Of a stretch of DNA of 64,000 nt, positions 27,152 to 36,636 are shown piece after piece. Every line of letters begins with the position of its first letter. The stretch's first letter is position 1. The DNA is taken from NCBI GenBank assembly GCA_022072445.1, contig JAJVHV010000001.1:62001-126000 (forward strand), written 5' to 3'. The notes under the pieces were generated by a model that was given only the letters and a program-made list of their open reading frames with translations, searched no databases and was not told the origin of the DNA. Made by a program: the position numbers and the translations under genes. The stretch comes from Phycisphaerae bacterium. Lineage in GTDB: Bacteria; Planctomycetota; Phycisphaerae; UBA1845; Fen-1342.

Positions 27152-28444
27152 TCAGAGCTTGATCAGCCGCAACGGCGCGAATCCTTCGCCCAGCACACGC
27201 TGCGGCCGCATGTTCAGCCAGTGCTGCAGCACGGTCGCGTACACGCGGCGGAAGTCGACGCCGAACGCCAGATCGCCGCGGTGCAGCTTCGCCAGGTCGG
27301 GATGCTTCTCGTGCACGCCCGGCAGCACGTTGCCACCCAGCAGAAACATCGGCGCCGCCTCGCCGTGGTCGGTCCCGCCGCTGGCGTTCTGCTGCACGCG
27401 GCGGCCGAATTCCGAGAAGCACATGATCATGACGCGGTCGAGCAGCTTGGCGTCCTGAAGCTCGGCGACAAAATCGCGCAGCGAGTCGCCCAGCTCGGTG
27501 ATCAACTGGCGATGCCTCTGGAGCTGGCCGGTGTGCGTGTCGAAGCCGCCCATCGACACGTAGTAGATGCGCGTCGGCAGGTCGGCGGCGATCATCTTCT
27601 GCACGAGCCGTAGCGAGCGCAGCAATTGTCCGCCGCGCCGCCCGCCGTCGCCTCTGCGCGCCGCGGGGTTCGCCAAGTCGCGTGCGGCGTTGCGAATCTC
27701 GTCGGCGCCGACCTGGGCGCTGAGCGCGGCGCGTTGCAGAAACTGCTCCAGCTCGCGCGCTGTCGAGGGAAAGTCCCCGCTGATGTTGTTCAGCTTGCGG
27801 AAGGTCTCGGTCGCCCGCGGGTCACGCGCCCCGGGTTTCCACGAGAGCATGTCGGGCTCGCTGAACGCCAGCGGCATGAAGCGCTCGCCATGCATGGCCA
27901 GCGGCGATTCCTGCGTGAGTGCGACGCCCTCGATCGGCTCCGGCGCCGGATCGTCACCCTTGCAGCAGGCGTCGAAGTAGCGGCCGAGCCAGCCGCTCTG
28001 CTGGCGCAGCTCGGGATCGGCCGTGTGCCAGATGTCCATGCTCGTGAAGTGGCTGCGGTTCGGATTCGGATAGCCGACGCCCTGCACGACCGCCAGGCGG
28101 CCGTCATCGAACAACGCCTTCAAGCCCGCCGCCGCCGGGTGCAGCCCCACACCGTCCTCGAGCTTGAGCACCTCCTTGGGTGGGATGGCGATCTGGGGGC
28201 GCAGCTTGTAGTACGGGTCCATCTCGTAGGGCACGACGGTGTTGAGCCCGTCGTTGCCGCCGGCGAGCTGCACGACCACGAGAATGCGCTGGTCGCTGCG
28301 CTTCCGCCCGCTCTGCGGTACGTCCTGGGCCATCAGTTGCGCCGTGCTGCCCAGGAACAGCGGGAGCGTCGAGACGCTGCTCAATACGGTCAACGTCCCG
28401 CTCAGAAAGTCGCGTCGTGTCGTAAACAGGGGCTCCTGGCTCAT
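27152..28444 (-). CDS. DUF1501 domain protein
   Basis: A 430-residue protein of the DUF1501 family, predicted to share the alkaline-phosphatase/sulfatase-like fold. A twin-arginine signal (TRRDFLSG, residues 9-16) implies export in folded form. Family marks: LVVVQLAGGNDGLNTVVPY, the HFTSMDIWHTADP segment, and MIMCFSEFGRRVQQNASGGTDHG. In planctomycetes and relatives these genes almost always follow a DUF1800 gene, as here with a 21-base gap, so the two are probably one operon. Biochemical function is not established. Confidence 0.92.
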   Translation of the reverse strand: MSQEPLFTTRRDFLSGTLTVLSSVSTLPLFLGSTAQLMAQDVPQSGRKRSDQRILVVVQLAGGNDGLNTVVPYEMDPYYKLRPQIAIPPKEVLKLEDGVGLHPAAAGLKALFDDGRLAVVQGVGYPNPNRSHFTSMDIWHTADPELRQQSGWLGRYFDACCKGDDPAPEPIEGVALTQESPLAMHGERFMPLAFSEPDMLSWKPGARDPRATETFRKLNNISGDFPSTARELEQFLQRAALSAQVGADEIRNAARDLANPAARRGDGGRRGGQLLRSLRLVQKMIAADLPTRIYYVSMGGFDTHTGQLQRHRQLITELGDSLRDFVAELQDAKLLDRVMIMCFSEFGRRVQQNASGGTDHGEAAPMFLLGGNVLPGVHEKHPDLAKLHRGDLAFGVDFRRVYATVLQHWLNMRPQRVLGEGFAPLRLIKL

Positions 28445-28465
28445 GGCCGGCTCCGGTCGCGTTGC

Positions 28466-30148
28466 CTAGTTCATCTGATACTCGGGCGTACTGACGAGCA
28501 GATTCAGCATCGTCCGCACGCGGCGGCCCGCGTCGGGCGCGTCCGCGCGGAAGTCGTGCTTCTCGCCGCCCAGCCACTGCACCAGCGCCTCGCGCTTCAC
28601 CGACGGCAGCGGGTTGGCCAGCAGGCGCTTGGCGGAGTGATCCACGATGTCCTCCGCCGTGCTCAGCCCTTCCGTCCGAACCACCGCCAGCGGGTCATAG
28701 GTGGCCTGCCGCGCCTTGCGTGCCACGCGCGGCCCGCCGGCCGGCTGTGACTGCATCGTCATGGCGGGCGTCGCGGCGGCGGCGGGTTTCGGCTCCGTGG
28801 TGGCGGCGGGTGCTTCCGTTGGCGCATCGGCCGGACGCTCGGGCGCCAGGCGCGACGGCTGCCGGCGATCGCGCGGCCGGCCCGGCCGTTCAGCCCCGTT
28901 CAGCAGCGCGCACGTCACGTTGTAGCGGTTGAAGAGCGTCGCGGTGGTGATCCACTTCGTGCCGCCGTCCCAGCCCTTCACGTTGGGCGGCTGAAGCAGC
29001 TCCTGTCCCATGGCGCGCGTGGCGCGCTCCACGGCCTGAAGGTCGCCAACGTCAAGGTCGAACGCGCGAACCGTTGAGACGATCAGCTCGATCGGGCTCT
29101 TGATCAACGTCCCGCGCGAGCGCGGGTGATAGAACGCTTTGCTCAGAAAGAGCGTCCGCATCGCCGGCCGCAGGTCGAACTTGTTCCGCCGGATGACCAG
29201 CGCGAAGCGCTCGACCAGCTCCTTATCCGGCTCGGGCCGGCAGAAGAATTCGAGCAGCGCGCGCGCCAGGAAGCGCGAGCAGGCCGGCTGCTCCAGAATC
29301 TGGTCGATAATGTCCTGCCCGTCCAGCTTGCCCTTGCGGCCCAGAAACGTCTTTTCACCTTCGTCATGCACCGAGCGGCGGAAGCGAAAACCCTCGTCGT
29401 CGAAGCCCCAGCCAGTAAAGGCCCGCGCCGCGGCCTTCACGTCCGCTTCGCTGTAATTCCCCACGCCGAGCGAGAAAAGCTCCATCAGCTCGCGGGCGTA
29501 GTTCTCATTCGGCTGCCGCTTCACGTTGCGGTTGTTATCGAGGTAAACCAGCATCGCCCGGTCGCGGCTGACGCCCATCAGCAGGTCGCGGAAATTCGCC
29601 AGCGCGTGCTTCCGCAGAAACTCGTTCTGCTCGTACATGAAAACCGAGCGCTTCACCTCTCGCGCCCCGCTCGTGAAGTGCCCGTGCCAGAAGAGCGTCA
29701 TCTTCTCTTCCAGCGGCCGCGGCGACTCGATCATCCGCTCGATCCACCACAGCCGCACCTCCTCGATCGTCCGCTGCTCCGCCTGACGGCGCTTCTCCAC
29801 GAACGCCCGCCGCTCCTCCTCGCTCATCTGCCGCAGCTCGTCGCGCTCGGGCGATTCGGCCACGATCGCGTCGATCGGCGGTGGGTCGTTCGTCCAGAAC
29901 GTACTGTGATAATTCACCAGCTCGTCAACCGCGGCTTCGAGACCCGCCGAGGTCAGCCGCGCCACTTCCGACGCCGGCCCGCCGAAGCCGGCACGGCGCA
30001 AGAGATGCGCCGCTCTGTCGGCGTCCCACTGCCGCGGGTCGAGCGGCTCAAGCGAATTCGCCGAATTGTCCTGCGCGACCGAAACGCCGCCGCTCAGCAG
30101 CAGGGCGGCGGCGATGGCGGCATGGCTCCGTGGGCGTCCGAATATCAT
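28466..30148 (-). CDS. DUF1800 domain protein
   Basis: A 560-residue exported protein of the DUF1800 family. After a signal peptide (about residues 1-26) come the characteristic AAHLLRRAGFGGPASEVARL, the metal- or ligand-binding-like WHGHFTSG segment near residue 150, RDLLMGVSRDRAMLVYLD, NENYARELMELFSLG and the ARAFTGW segment. A proline/alanine-rich spacer (about residues 435-485, including APAATTEPKPAAAATP) is an oddity. The ATG at 30148 has GAGGAGG six bases upstream; the frame opens further to 30238, but that sequence is not protein-like. It is co-transcribed with the DUF1501 gene. Confidence 0.92.
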   Translation of the reverse strand: MIFGRPRSHAAIAAALLLSGGVSVAQDNSANSLEPLDPRQWDADRAAHLLRRAGFGGPASEVARLTSAGLEAAVDELVNYHSTFWTNDPPPIDAIVAESPERDELRQMSEEERRAFVEKRRQAEQRTIEEVRLWWIERMIESPRPLEEKMTLFWHGHFTSGAREVKRSVFMYEQNEFLRKHALANFRDLLMGVSRDRAMLVYLDNNRNVKRQPNENYARELMELFSLGVGNYSEADVKAAARAFTGWGFDDEGFRFRRSVHDEGEKTFLGRKGKLDGQDIIDQILEQPACSRFLARALLEFFCRPEPDKELVERFALVIRRNKFDLRPAMRTLFLSKAFYHPRSRGTLIKSPIELIVSTVRAFDLDVGDLQAVERATRAMGQELLQPPNVKGWDGGTKWITTATLFNRYNVTCALLNGAERPGRPRDRRQPSRLAPERPADAPTEAPAATTEPKPAAAATPAMTMQSQPAGGPRVARKARQATYDPLAVVRTEGLSTAEDIVDHSAKRLLANPLPSVKREALVQWLGGEKHDFRADAPDAGRRVRTMLNLLVSTPEYQMN

Positions 30149-30349
30149 GAGCGCCTCCTCATGCGATCGTTTCTCTCCATCGGCACAACGCTTCAGCGAC
30201 GCAACTATTGCCCCGCACCCGGCTTCGGCCCGCGCCACGGCGGACGTTGAGCGGCGCCCGACGCGAACCTACACTACCCGACAGTCATGGTCGCGGTTCG
30301 CCGTCCTGCACCGCGGACCGTCGGCACCGGCGCAGCGCAGGAAATGCGG

Positions 30350-31087
30350 ATGACCATCCTGGAAGTGCTGGACGTTCACAAGGTCTACGACACTTCCGGG
30401 AGCAGGGTGCAGGCGCTCAACGGCGTCTCCATGACCCTGGAAGCGGGGTCGTTCACCGCCATCATGGGCTCCAGCGGGTCCGGAAAAAGCACGCTCATGC
30501 ACCTGATCGGCGGGCTGACGCGGCCGTCGGCCGGCGCGATCCGCGTCGAAGGTCAGGACCTGAGCCGCATGTCCGACCGCCGCCGGACGATCTTCCGCCG
30601 GCGGCGCCTGGGCATCATCTTCCAGGAGTATAACCTCCTGCCCACGCTCAGCGCCCGCGAAAACGTGCTGCTGCCGTGGCTGATCGACGGGCGGACGAGC
30701 GGCGACGCAGAGCGGCGGGCCGACGAAATGCTGGCCCTGGTGCACCTTCAGCAGCGTGTCGGGCATCGGCCCGACGCGCTCTCGGGCGGCGAGCAGCAAC
30801 GGGTCGCGATCGCGCGGGCCCTGCTGAACGATCCGGCGATCATCCTGGCCGACGAGCCGACCGGTAATCTCGATTCGCGGCAGTCGCTTGAGATCTGGAA
30901 GCTGCTGCAAGCGCTGGCGCGGCAAAGCGGCAAGACGATTCTGATGGTCACGCACGAAGCGGCCGGCGCGGCGTTCGCCGACCGCGTCGTGGTTCTCAAG
31001 GATGGGCGCGTGGTCGGCGAACTGGCGCCCCAGGGTGGTGGAGATGCGGCACTGGTCGCGGCTGGCTACCAGGAACTGGCGGGCTAG
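30350..31087 (+). CDS. ABC transporter ATP-binding protein (MacB/LolD type)
   Basis: A 245-residue ATPase with Walker A GSSGSGKST, Q-loop (IIFQEYNLLPTLSARENVLLP), signature LSGGEQQRVAIARAL, Walker B IILADEPTGNLDS and H-loop THE. The Q-loop and D-loop pattern EYNLLPTLSA and DEPTGNLD define the MacB/LolD/FtsE group, which couples ATP use to mechanical work rather than classic transport. The ATG at 30350 has AGGAA six bases upstream. The permease gene overlaps its 3' end by 44 bases, so the two form one exporter. Confidence 0.93.
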   Translation: MTILEVLDVHKVYDTSGSRVQALNGVSMTLEAGSFTAIMGSSGSGKSTLMHLIGGLTRPSAGAIRVEGQDLSRMSDRRRTIFRRRRLGIIFQEYNLLPTLSARENVLLPWLIDGRTSGDAERRADEMLALVHLQQRVGHRPDALSGGEQQRVAIARALLNDPAIILADEPTGNLDSRQSLEIWKLLQALARQSGKTILMVTHEAAGAAFADRVVVLKDGRVVGELAPQGGGDAALVAAGYQELAG

Positions 31088-33785
31088 GCCGGTCCGAACG
31101 CTGGGCGCGCTGCTGTCGATCGCGATCGGCACCGGCACCGTCGTCTGGGTCACCTGCTGCTACGAGTCATTCCGCGCCGCCGTCCTGGCCTGGTCCGGCG
31201 AATACGTCGGCGCCAGCAGCATCACGATCGAGTCGCCGCTCGGCAAATACGACCAGCTCCCGCAGCGCATGGTGGCCTCCATCGGCCGCGTCGATGAAGT
31301 CAAGGACGTGGCCGTTCGCCTGATCCAGCGCCTGCGGGCCGAGCCGCTCCGCCGCGAAGACGTGGCCCGCGCCTCGCAGGTCCGGCCGACGATGGCCGAA
31401 CGCGTGCCGGAGATCGACGTGCACGGCGTCGACCTCGATCGCGAGTTCAAGGTCCGCACCTACACGGTCACCGCCGGCCGCATGCTGACGTCCGCCGACG
31501 AGCGGACGTGTGTGCTCGAGGAGAGCTTTGCGGCTGATTGCCGCGTGGGCGTGGGCGACGTGCTGCGGCTCTGGACGCCCGAGAGCGAGGCGCCGGTCGA
31601 CTTGCAGATCGTTGGTCTGCTGGATCGCAACCGCGTCGGCCGCTTTCAAAAGGGCATGGCGCTGGTCCGGCTCGCCGTCCTGCAGGAGCTGACCGGCAAG
31701 CAGGCCCTGATCACGTCGATCGACGTCGTGCTGCATCGCGGCGGGCTGCCCGAGGTGCGCAAGGCGTTCAACAAGATCTATCCGATCGCCAAGCGCTTCG
31801 CGCCCAACGTGAACATCTCCAGCGTCGAATCGCGCATGCAGCAGCTCGAACGCGCCCAGGGGCAGGTCGAGCTGATTCTGACGCTGCTGAGCTGCGTCGC
31901 GATGCTCACCGCGCTGTTCATCATCCTCAGCACACTCAGTATGGGCATGATCGAACGCATCTCGCAGCTCGGCCTGCTGCGCTGCGTCGGCATGTCGCGC
32001 TGGCAGCTCGCCTGGCTCATCCTGGCCGAGGTCTTCCCGCTCGGGGCCGCCGGCGTCGCGCTGGGCGTACCCGGCGGTGTCGCGCTGGCCGGCGCCACCG
32101 TCTGGTGGTTTCCGGCCTACGCGCAATCGCTCGCGATCAGTTGGCAGGGCGTCGCGATGGCCGTCCTGGGCGGCCTGCTCACCACGCTGCTGGCCGCGGC
32201 CCTGCCCGCCGCCGCCGCCCTGGGCGTCTCGCCGCTGGAAGCGGCCCACCCGCGCGCCCGCCGCGCATCCTACGTCTGGTTCTACGCGGCGGGCGCGGCC
32301 GCCGCGCTGCTGCTGGCGGTGCAGTTTTTCGTGCTCGGCCGGCTGGAGCGCAGCCCGACCTTCGCGCGCGGCGCGTCGCTGGCGATCGTGCTGCTCTACC
32401 TCGGCTATGCCGCCTTCGGACCGCTCGCGGTCCACTTCGTCGGGTCGCGGGCCGTCTGGGTCGCCGGGCTGCTGCTCGGCGTGCGCGGGCGGCTCCTGCA
32501 GGATCAGGTCGGCCGGGCCGTCTGGCGCTCCACCGGCATCTGCTGCGGACTGATGGTCGGCCTGTCGCTCATCGTCGGTCTTGTCATCTTCAACGAGAGC
32601 TTTCGCCGCGGCTGGGATTTCCCGCGCAACTTCCCCGAGGCCTACGTCTGGAACTTCGAGCAAATCACACTCCCGAACGTCGATCAGCTCATCCGCGAAA
32701 CGCCCGGCGTCGGCCAGTTCAGCGCCGCCAACGCCGTCAACGTCATGATCAAGGAGCAGCCGCTGCTGATGCCCGGCGTCTTTCGCTCGCTGACGTGGTT
32801 CCTGGGTTGCGATCCTGATTCGTTCTTCGAGCTGCTCAAGCTCGAATTCATCGAGGGCGACGCCGCCGACGCGCTCGAAAAGCTGCGCCAAGGCGGCCAC
32901 ATCATCGTCGCCAAGGACTTCGCCGTCGCGCGGCGGGTTCATCGCGGCGACGTTGTGCCGATCTACCTGAACCGCTGGCACGAATTCACCGTCGCCGCGG
33001 TCGTCGATTCGCCCGCGCTCGACATCGCCGCCGGTTGGTTTCAGGTGCAGAGCGAGATGCACGTGGCGGCGGTGGGATCGGTGATCGGCTCGAACGCCGA
33101 CCTGCGCCGCCTGTTCGACATTGAGGGCGTCAAGCTGGTGCTGCTGAACTTCGATCTGCCGCCCGAGCCGGTGCCAGCGGGCTGGCCGCCGCCGCGCGAC
33201 GCGCCGCAGGCCCGCGGCCTGGCGCGCGAGGTCTACGACGAAGCGCGGCCGCTGGAGCGCCGCTGGGAGCTGCACCGCCAGCACAGCGTGCTGCGAGACA
33301 TCAAGCAGAAAATGGGCGCCAGCCTGGCGTTCTCCGGGACGATCCGCGAGCTGAAGGACGAAATCGACCGCGAGCTGACGCGGCTCACCAGCCTGCTGGC
33401 GGCCGTCCCGGCCATCGCCCTGGTGGTCGCGGCCATCGGCGTGGCGAACCTGATGACCGCCAACGTGGCCAGCCGCGTGCGGCAGCTCGCCATCCTGCGA
33501 GCCGTCGGCGCCACGCGCGGGCTCGTGCTGCGCATGGTGATCGGCGAGGCGCTCGTGCTGGGCCTGCTGGGCAGCGCCATGGGGCTGGCGCTGGGCGTGC
33601 ATCTGGCGCGCGACACGGCCCTGCTGACGCGCACCATGTACGGGCTGGACTTTCCCTTCGTGATGCCCTGGACCTACGTCGGTGCCGCCATGGGGCTTAC
33701 GGTTGCGCTTTGCCTGCTGGCCGGAGTCATCCCCGCGCGGCACGCCTCGCGCACGAACGTCGTGGCGGCACTGCACAGCGTCTGA
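31044..33785 (+). CDS. FtsX-like ABC transporter permease
   Basis: A 913-residue permease of the MacB/LolC superfamily. An N-terminal helix (about residues 20-42) precedes a periplasmic domain, an FtsX block with three helices at about 285-410 (RISQLGLLRCVGMSRWQLAWLI), another helical pair (about 415-530), a second large periplasmic domain, and a second FtsX block at about 785-905 (ASRVRQLAILRAVGATRGLVL). Two FtsX blocks in one chain is the arrangement of duplicated permeases, so it may work as a pseudo-dimer with the upstream ATPase. Likely substrates are lipids or lipoproteins, but that is not shown. Confidence 0.9.
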   Translation: MRHWSRLATRNWRARPVRTLGALLSIAIGTGTVVWVTCCYESFRAAVLAWSGEYVGASSITIESPLGKYDQLPQRMVASIGRVDEVKDVAVRLIQRLRAEPLRREDVARASQVRPTMAERVPEIDVHGVDLDREFKVRTYTVTAGRMLTSADERTCVLEESFAADCRVGVGDVLRLWTPESEAPVDLQIVGLLDRNRVGRFQKGMALVRLAVLQELTGKQALITSIDVVLHRGGLPEVRKAFNKIYPIAKRFAPNVNISSVESRMQQLERAQGQVELILTLLSCVAMLTALFIILSTLSMGMIERISQLGLLRCVGMSRWQLAWLILAEVFPLGAAGVALGVPGGVALAGATVWWFPAYAQSLAISWQGVAMAVLGGLLTTLLAAALPAAAALGVSPLEAAHPRARRASYVWFYAAGAAAALLLAVQFFVLGRLERSPTFARGASLAIVLLYLGYAAFGPLAVHFVGSRAVWVAGLLLGVRGRLLQDQVGRAVWRSTGICCGLMVGLSLIVGLVIFNESFRRGWDFPRNFPEAYVWNFEQITLPNVDQLIRETPGVGQFSAANAVNVMIKEQPLLMPGVFRSLTWFLGCDPDSFFELLKLEFIEGDAADALEKLRQGGHIIVAKDFAVARRVHRGDVVPIYLNRWHEFTVAAVVDSPALDIAAGWFQVQSEMHVAAVGSVIGSNADLRRLFDIEGVKLVLLNFDLPPEPVPAGWPPPRDAPQARGLAREVYDEARPLERRWELHRQHSVLRDIKQKMGASLAFSGTIRELKDEIDRELTRLTSLLAAVPAIALVVAAIGVANLMTANVASRVRQLAILRAVGATRGLVLRMVIGEALVLGLLGSAMGLALGVHLARDTALLTRTMYGLDFPFVMPWTYVGAAMGLTVALCLLAGVIPARHASRTNVVAALHSV

Positions 33786-33856
33786 CGCTTTCGGGCCGCG
33801 CGCCGCGCTTGAGCCGCTCGCCGCAGCCGCCCGGCGTGCAACGTTCGCCGTGGCGG

Positions 33857-33862
33857 TACAAT
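33857..33862 (+). promoter_or_regulatory. Possible -10 box (TACAAT)
   Basis: TACAAT lies 24 bases before the start of the small membrane protein gene at 33887. A -35 element is not obvious. Confidence 0.3.
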
Positions 33863-33886
33863 CATGCCTTGGAGCGAGACTGTCAT

Positions 33887-34399
33887 ATGCCGATCTGGCC
33901 CGAAAATCTCATCGCCGCCGCCGAACAGGCTCCCGCGCCCGTTCTCATCGCCGTGCTGGCGGCGTTGGGGCTTCCTCTGCTCTGGTTGATCATCATCGGG
34001 ACGGTCGCGCGCGTCAGCGGCTGGTCGTCCTTGAGTTCGCAGTATCGCGCCGCCGCTCCACCCGGCCTGAAGCGCTGGCATGGCCAAAGTGCCGAACTCG
34101 GACGCCACTGCAACTATGGCGGCTGCCTGACGTTCTGGGCCGACGGCCGCGGATTCGGCATTGTGCCTTTCTTGCTTTTCCGGTTCCAACACCCCGCGCT
34201 GTTCATTCCCTGGCGCGACGTGCGCGTGCGCCGCTGGCGCGGCTGGATCTTCGAATACGTGCGACTGGAGGTCGGACGCATGCCGCCCATACCCATCACG
34301 ATTTCGCCACGGCTGGCGGCGCGGCTGTCCGACGCCGCCGGGGCCGCGTGGCCCGAGACTGCCGCGGCGGCCGGGCACGCCGCCCGGGCCCACCGATGA
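33887..34399 (+). CDS. Small membrane protein of unknown function
   Basis: A 170-residue protein with one N-terminal membrane segment (about residues 15-42) and a hydrophilic domain containing LTFWADGRGFGIVPFLLFRF and HPALFIPWRDVRVRRW. Domains that read 'W..D..GL.F..P..LF...HPP..IPW.D' are recurrent in bacterial proteins of unknown function. ATG at 33887 with GGAG at ten bases. Its stop overlaps the next start (ATGA), so the two are translationally coupled. Confidence 0.65.
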   Translation: MPIWPENLIAAAEQAPAPVLIAVLAALGLPLLWLIIIGTVARVSGWSSLSSQYRAAAPPGLKRWHGQSAELGRHCNYGGCLTFWADGRGFGIVPFLLFRFQHPALFIPWRDVRVRRWRGWIFEYVRLEVGRMPPIPITISPRLAARLSDAAGAAWPETAAAAGHAARAHR

Positions 34400-35286
34400 A
34401 TCGTGCCGCCGCATCCCCCAACGCCCAGAGTGTCTCGTCCATGCGCAGCTCCCCGCCGGTGCAGCCGGTCGCCACGAAAGCGCGGTTGACGCGCGGCGCC
34501 CGCTGGTTGCTGGCGTCGTCGATCCTCGGCACCATTCTCGTGCTTGCCAGTCTGATCTACGCCTGGGCGCTGGTGCCGCTGGCGGGCGAACGTCGGGCAC
34601 GCTCCGCCCTCGCGTCGGCCGACAACGACGCCAAGCAGCGCGCCGCCTGGTCGATCGCGGAGAACGGCGGCAGCCGCCGGGTCATGCAGCAGATTCGCAC
34701 CATGCTGCGCGGTGGGGGCGAGTCGGACGCGTGGGTGCGCGAGAGCCTGGTGCACTGTCTGGGCCGCAGCGGCAATGAGGGCGACGCCGATCTGATCCGC
34801 GACGTGCTGACGCGCGACCGGAGCGGATTGGTCCGCGCCGCGGCCTGGCTCTCGCTGGCGCGGATCGCGCCGCGAAACTGCGCCGAGCTGATCGCGACCA
34901 ATCCGCCGCTGCCTGACGACTGGGACCGACTCGGCCTGGCGCAGGCTCAGTTGACGCTCAATGACGCCCGCGGCGCGCCGGACGTGCTCCGCCTGGCGGC
35001 CAGCGGTGACGAGGATCAGCGCGTCGTCGCCGGCCGCTCGATCCTGCGCTCGCTGCGGCCAGCGCTCGATGCCGCCGGCCGCTGGCCGCTCACGACGCCC
35101 TTTGAGATGGGCGAGGTGCCGCCGGCCGAGTTCGTCGCGGCACTCGCGGCGCGGAGCGCGGAGCTCGATCTGACTCACGTCATCACCGACAACGCCCGGC
35201 ATGAGCCGCTGGCGCGGCGCGTGCGGCGCAACACCACAAAACTTGCCAACGCGCGGGCCCATGTGGCCCGCTTCTTGTTCCGCTAG
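34396..35286 (+). CDS. Membrane-anchored HEAT-like repeat protein
   Basis: A 296-residue protein with a membrane helix at about residues 36-58 and an alpha-helical remainder made of about 30-residue repeats such as AKQRAAWSIAENGGSRRVMQQI, WVRESLVHCLGRSGNEGDADLI and GLVRAAAWLSLARIAPRNCAELI, resembling HEAT-type repeats used for protein binding. It overlaps the preceding gene by ATGA. An alternative internal ATG is at 34441. Partner unknown; it probably works with the small membrane protein upstream. Confidence 0.65.
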   Translation: MNRAAASPNAQSVSSMRSSPPVQPVATKARLTRGARWLLASSILGTILVLASLIYAWALVPLAGERRARSALASADNDAKQRAAWSIAENGGSRRVMQQIRTMLRGGGESDAWVRESLVHCLGRSGNEGDADLIRDVLTRDRSGLVRAAAWLSLARIAPRNCAELIATNPPLPDDWDRLGLAQAQLTLNDARGAPDVLRLAASGDEDQRVVAGRSILRSLRPALDAAGRWPLTTPFEMGEVPPAEFVAALAARSAELDLTHVITDNARHEPLARRVRRNTTKLANARAHVARFLFR

Positions 35287-35372
35287 CGGGCCTCGCGCCG
35301 CTCCTGAGTAGCCGCCGCAACTGAGCGTCCCTCCGCGACAACCGGGCTGAGGACAGCCCGGCCCGGACGCAC

Positions 35373-36545
35373 TCAAGCCCCTGCCATCGTGCGCAGCGCC
35401 GGCCGCCCGCTCAGCCACTCGCGCATCGCCCGCGTCGTGGCGGCCCACTGCGACGAAATCCGCGCGCGAAGAAACAGCTCATACACCGCGTCCAGCATCG
35501 CCGCCGCGTCGACGATCGCGTCAAAGCGATGCTCCAGCGCCTGGCGCGCGTCGCGTGGCTCCTGCGGCTCCGGGATGTTCATGCCCGAAATCGTGAACCG
35601 TGCCGCGTCCGTCACGAAGCGAAATTCGCCCGCCGGACCGCCCAGAACCAGCCCGGCCCGCGTCGGCAGCTTGCCGCCCCGTGCCGCGGCCCGTGCTTCG
35701 GGAAGTGCGGTCGGCGTGTCGGCCGTGATGGTCGTCGTTCCGGTCAGGTCGTACGGACATCGCAGCCGCAGCGTTCGGTCGATCGCGACGAGGATTTCGT
35801 CGCCGCCACGCAGCCTCAGCGGCTCATCATCCAACTCGGTCTGGTACCACAGCCAGGCGAGAAACTCTGGACCCAGAATCTCACTGCTGTCGCGCTCTCC
35901 CTCGCCGTCCTCGCTGCCGCTCGGTGGATCGGAGAACCGCGACGGTCTCAAGTTCTCGAGCGCGCGGTCGTGCGCCGGCAGCAGGCAGCGCTCCGCGAGC
36001 CGGCGGGCGTCGAGCGGGTCGAGCGCCCGCCCGAACGTGTCGCTGAACAACTGAATGAGCACGTCGCCGGCGGCCTTGCTCAGCGAGCACAGATAGACGA
36101 TCGGCGCGTCCAGGTCGATCAGCAGCGGGTACACCGCCGCGCGGCGATGCGCCCCGCTCCGCGCTTCCTGCTCAATCCGCGCGGCCGCAGCCTGTCGCGC
36201 CAGACGCTTCTCGGATCGTGTCAGAAACTCGCGCCCACAGGCCGCCAGCGCCGCTTCCTCCTCCAGTCGGACATAGCTGCGGGCGATCAGCGGCGGAACG
36301 CGATTGCGCTCGACGCGCAACGCGAAGTGAGCGTAACGCCCGATGGCGATCGCCCGTGCTTCCAGCTCGGTTTGAAAGAGGTGTCCAGGGCCGATCCAGC
36401 CGACCTGTGTGCCGTCTGAAAGCGCTGCCAGCCGCCCAAACGTCCGCCCGTTGACCTGTTCGATGAAGCGGTCGGTGACATCGCCGCCGATCGTCCCATC
36501 GATGCGGAAACGCTGGAAACTCGCCGGTCCGGATGATAGGCCCAC
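35373..36545 (-). CDS. RdgC-like protein
   Basis: A 390-residue soluble protein. Its layout resembles RdgC, a ring-forming DNA-binding protein that restrains RecA: an N-terminal half ending in QVGWIGPGHLF and GRYAHFALRVERNRVPPLI, a segment matching the RdgC region 'LP.AF.R' only loosely, and YPLLIDLDAPIVYLCSLSKAAGDVLIQLFSDTFG in the middle, where RdgC has its W-x-D ... AS-KADE-LL-lF--TF element. No other family fits better. It is divergent from dnaG across 303 bases. The relationship is a pattern-level inference and should be tested by profile search. Confidence 0.5.
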   Translation of the reverse strand: MGLSSGPASFQRFRIDGTIGGDVTDRFIEQVNGRTFGRLAALSDGTQVGWIGPGHLFQTELEARAIAIGRYAHFALRVERNRVPPLIARSYVRLEEEAALAACGREFLTRSEKRLARQAAAARIEQEARSGAHRRAAVYPLLIDLDAPIVYLCSLSKAAGDVLIQLFSDTFGRALDPLDARRLAERCLLPAHDRALENLRPSRFSDPPSGSEDGEGERDSSEILGPEFLAWLWYQTELDDEPLRLRGGDEILVAIDRTLRLRCPYDLTGTTTITADTPTALPEARAAARGGKLPTRAGLVLGGPAGEFRFVTDAARFTISGMNIPEPQEPRDARQALEHRFDAIVDAAAMLDAVYELFLRARISSQWAATTRAMREWLSGRPALRTMAGA

Positions 36546-36624
36546 AAGCCACCTCCGCGCGATTCGCGCGCCGGACGCTATCGTCGCGCGAGAAATGTGT
36601 CAAAGTGTGAATATCGTGCGCGGT

Positions 36625-36636
36625 ACCGATATCGGT
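36625..36636. promoter_or_regulatory. Perfect 12-bp palindrome, operator-like
   Basis: ACCGATATCGGT is self-complementary and lies 80 bases upstream of the RdgC-like start and 98 bases upstream of the dnaG -35 box, in the only AT-richer gap of the region. It is a candidate binding site for a dimeric regulator. The rest of the 36546-36733 stretch shows no gene or repeat that I can identify. Confidence 0.3.

Noticed and set aside
31167-33776. 869-codon minus-strand open frame opposite the FtsX permease
   Set aside because: Antisense shadow with strong Gln/His/Arg bias; the plus strand encodes clear membrane helices and FtsX motifs.
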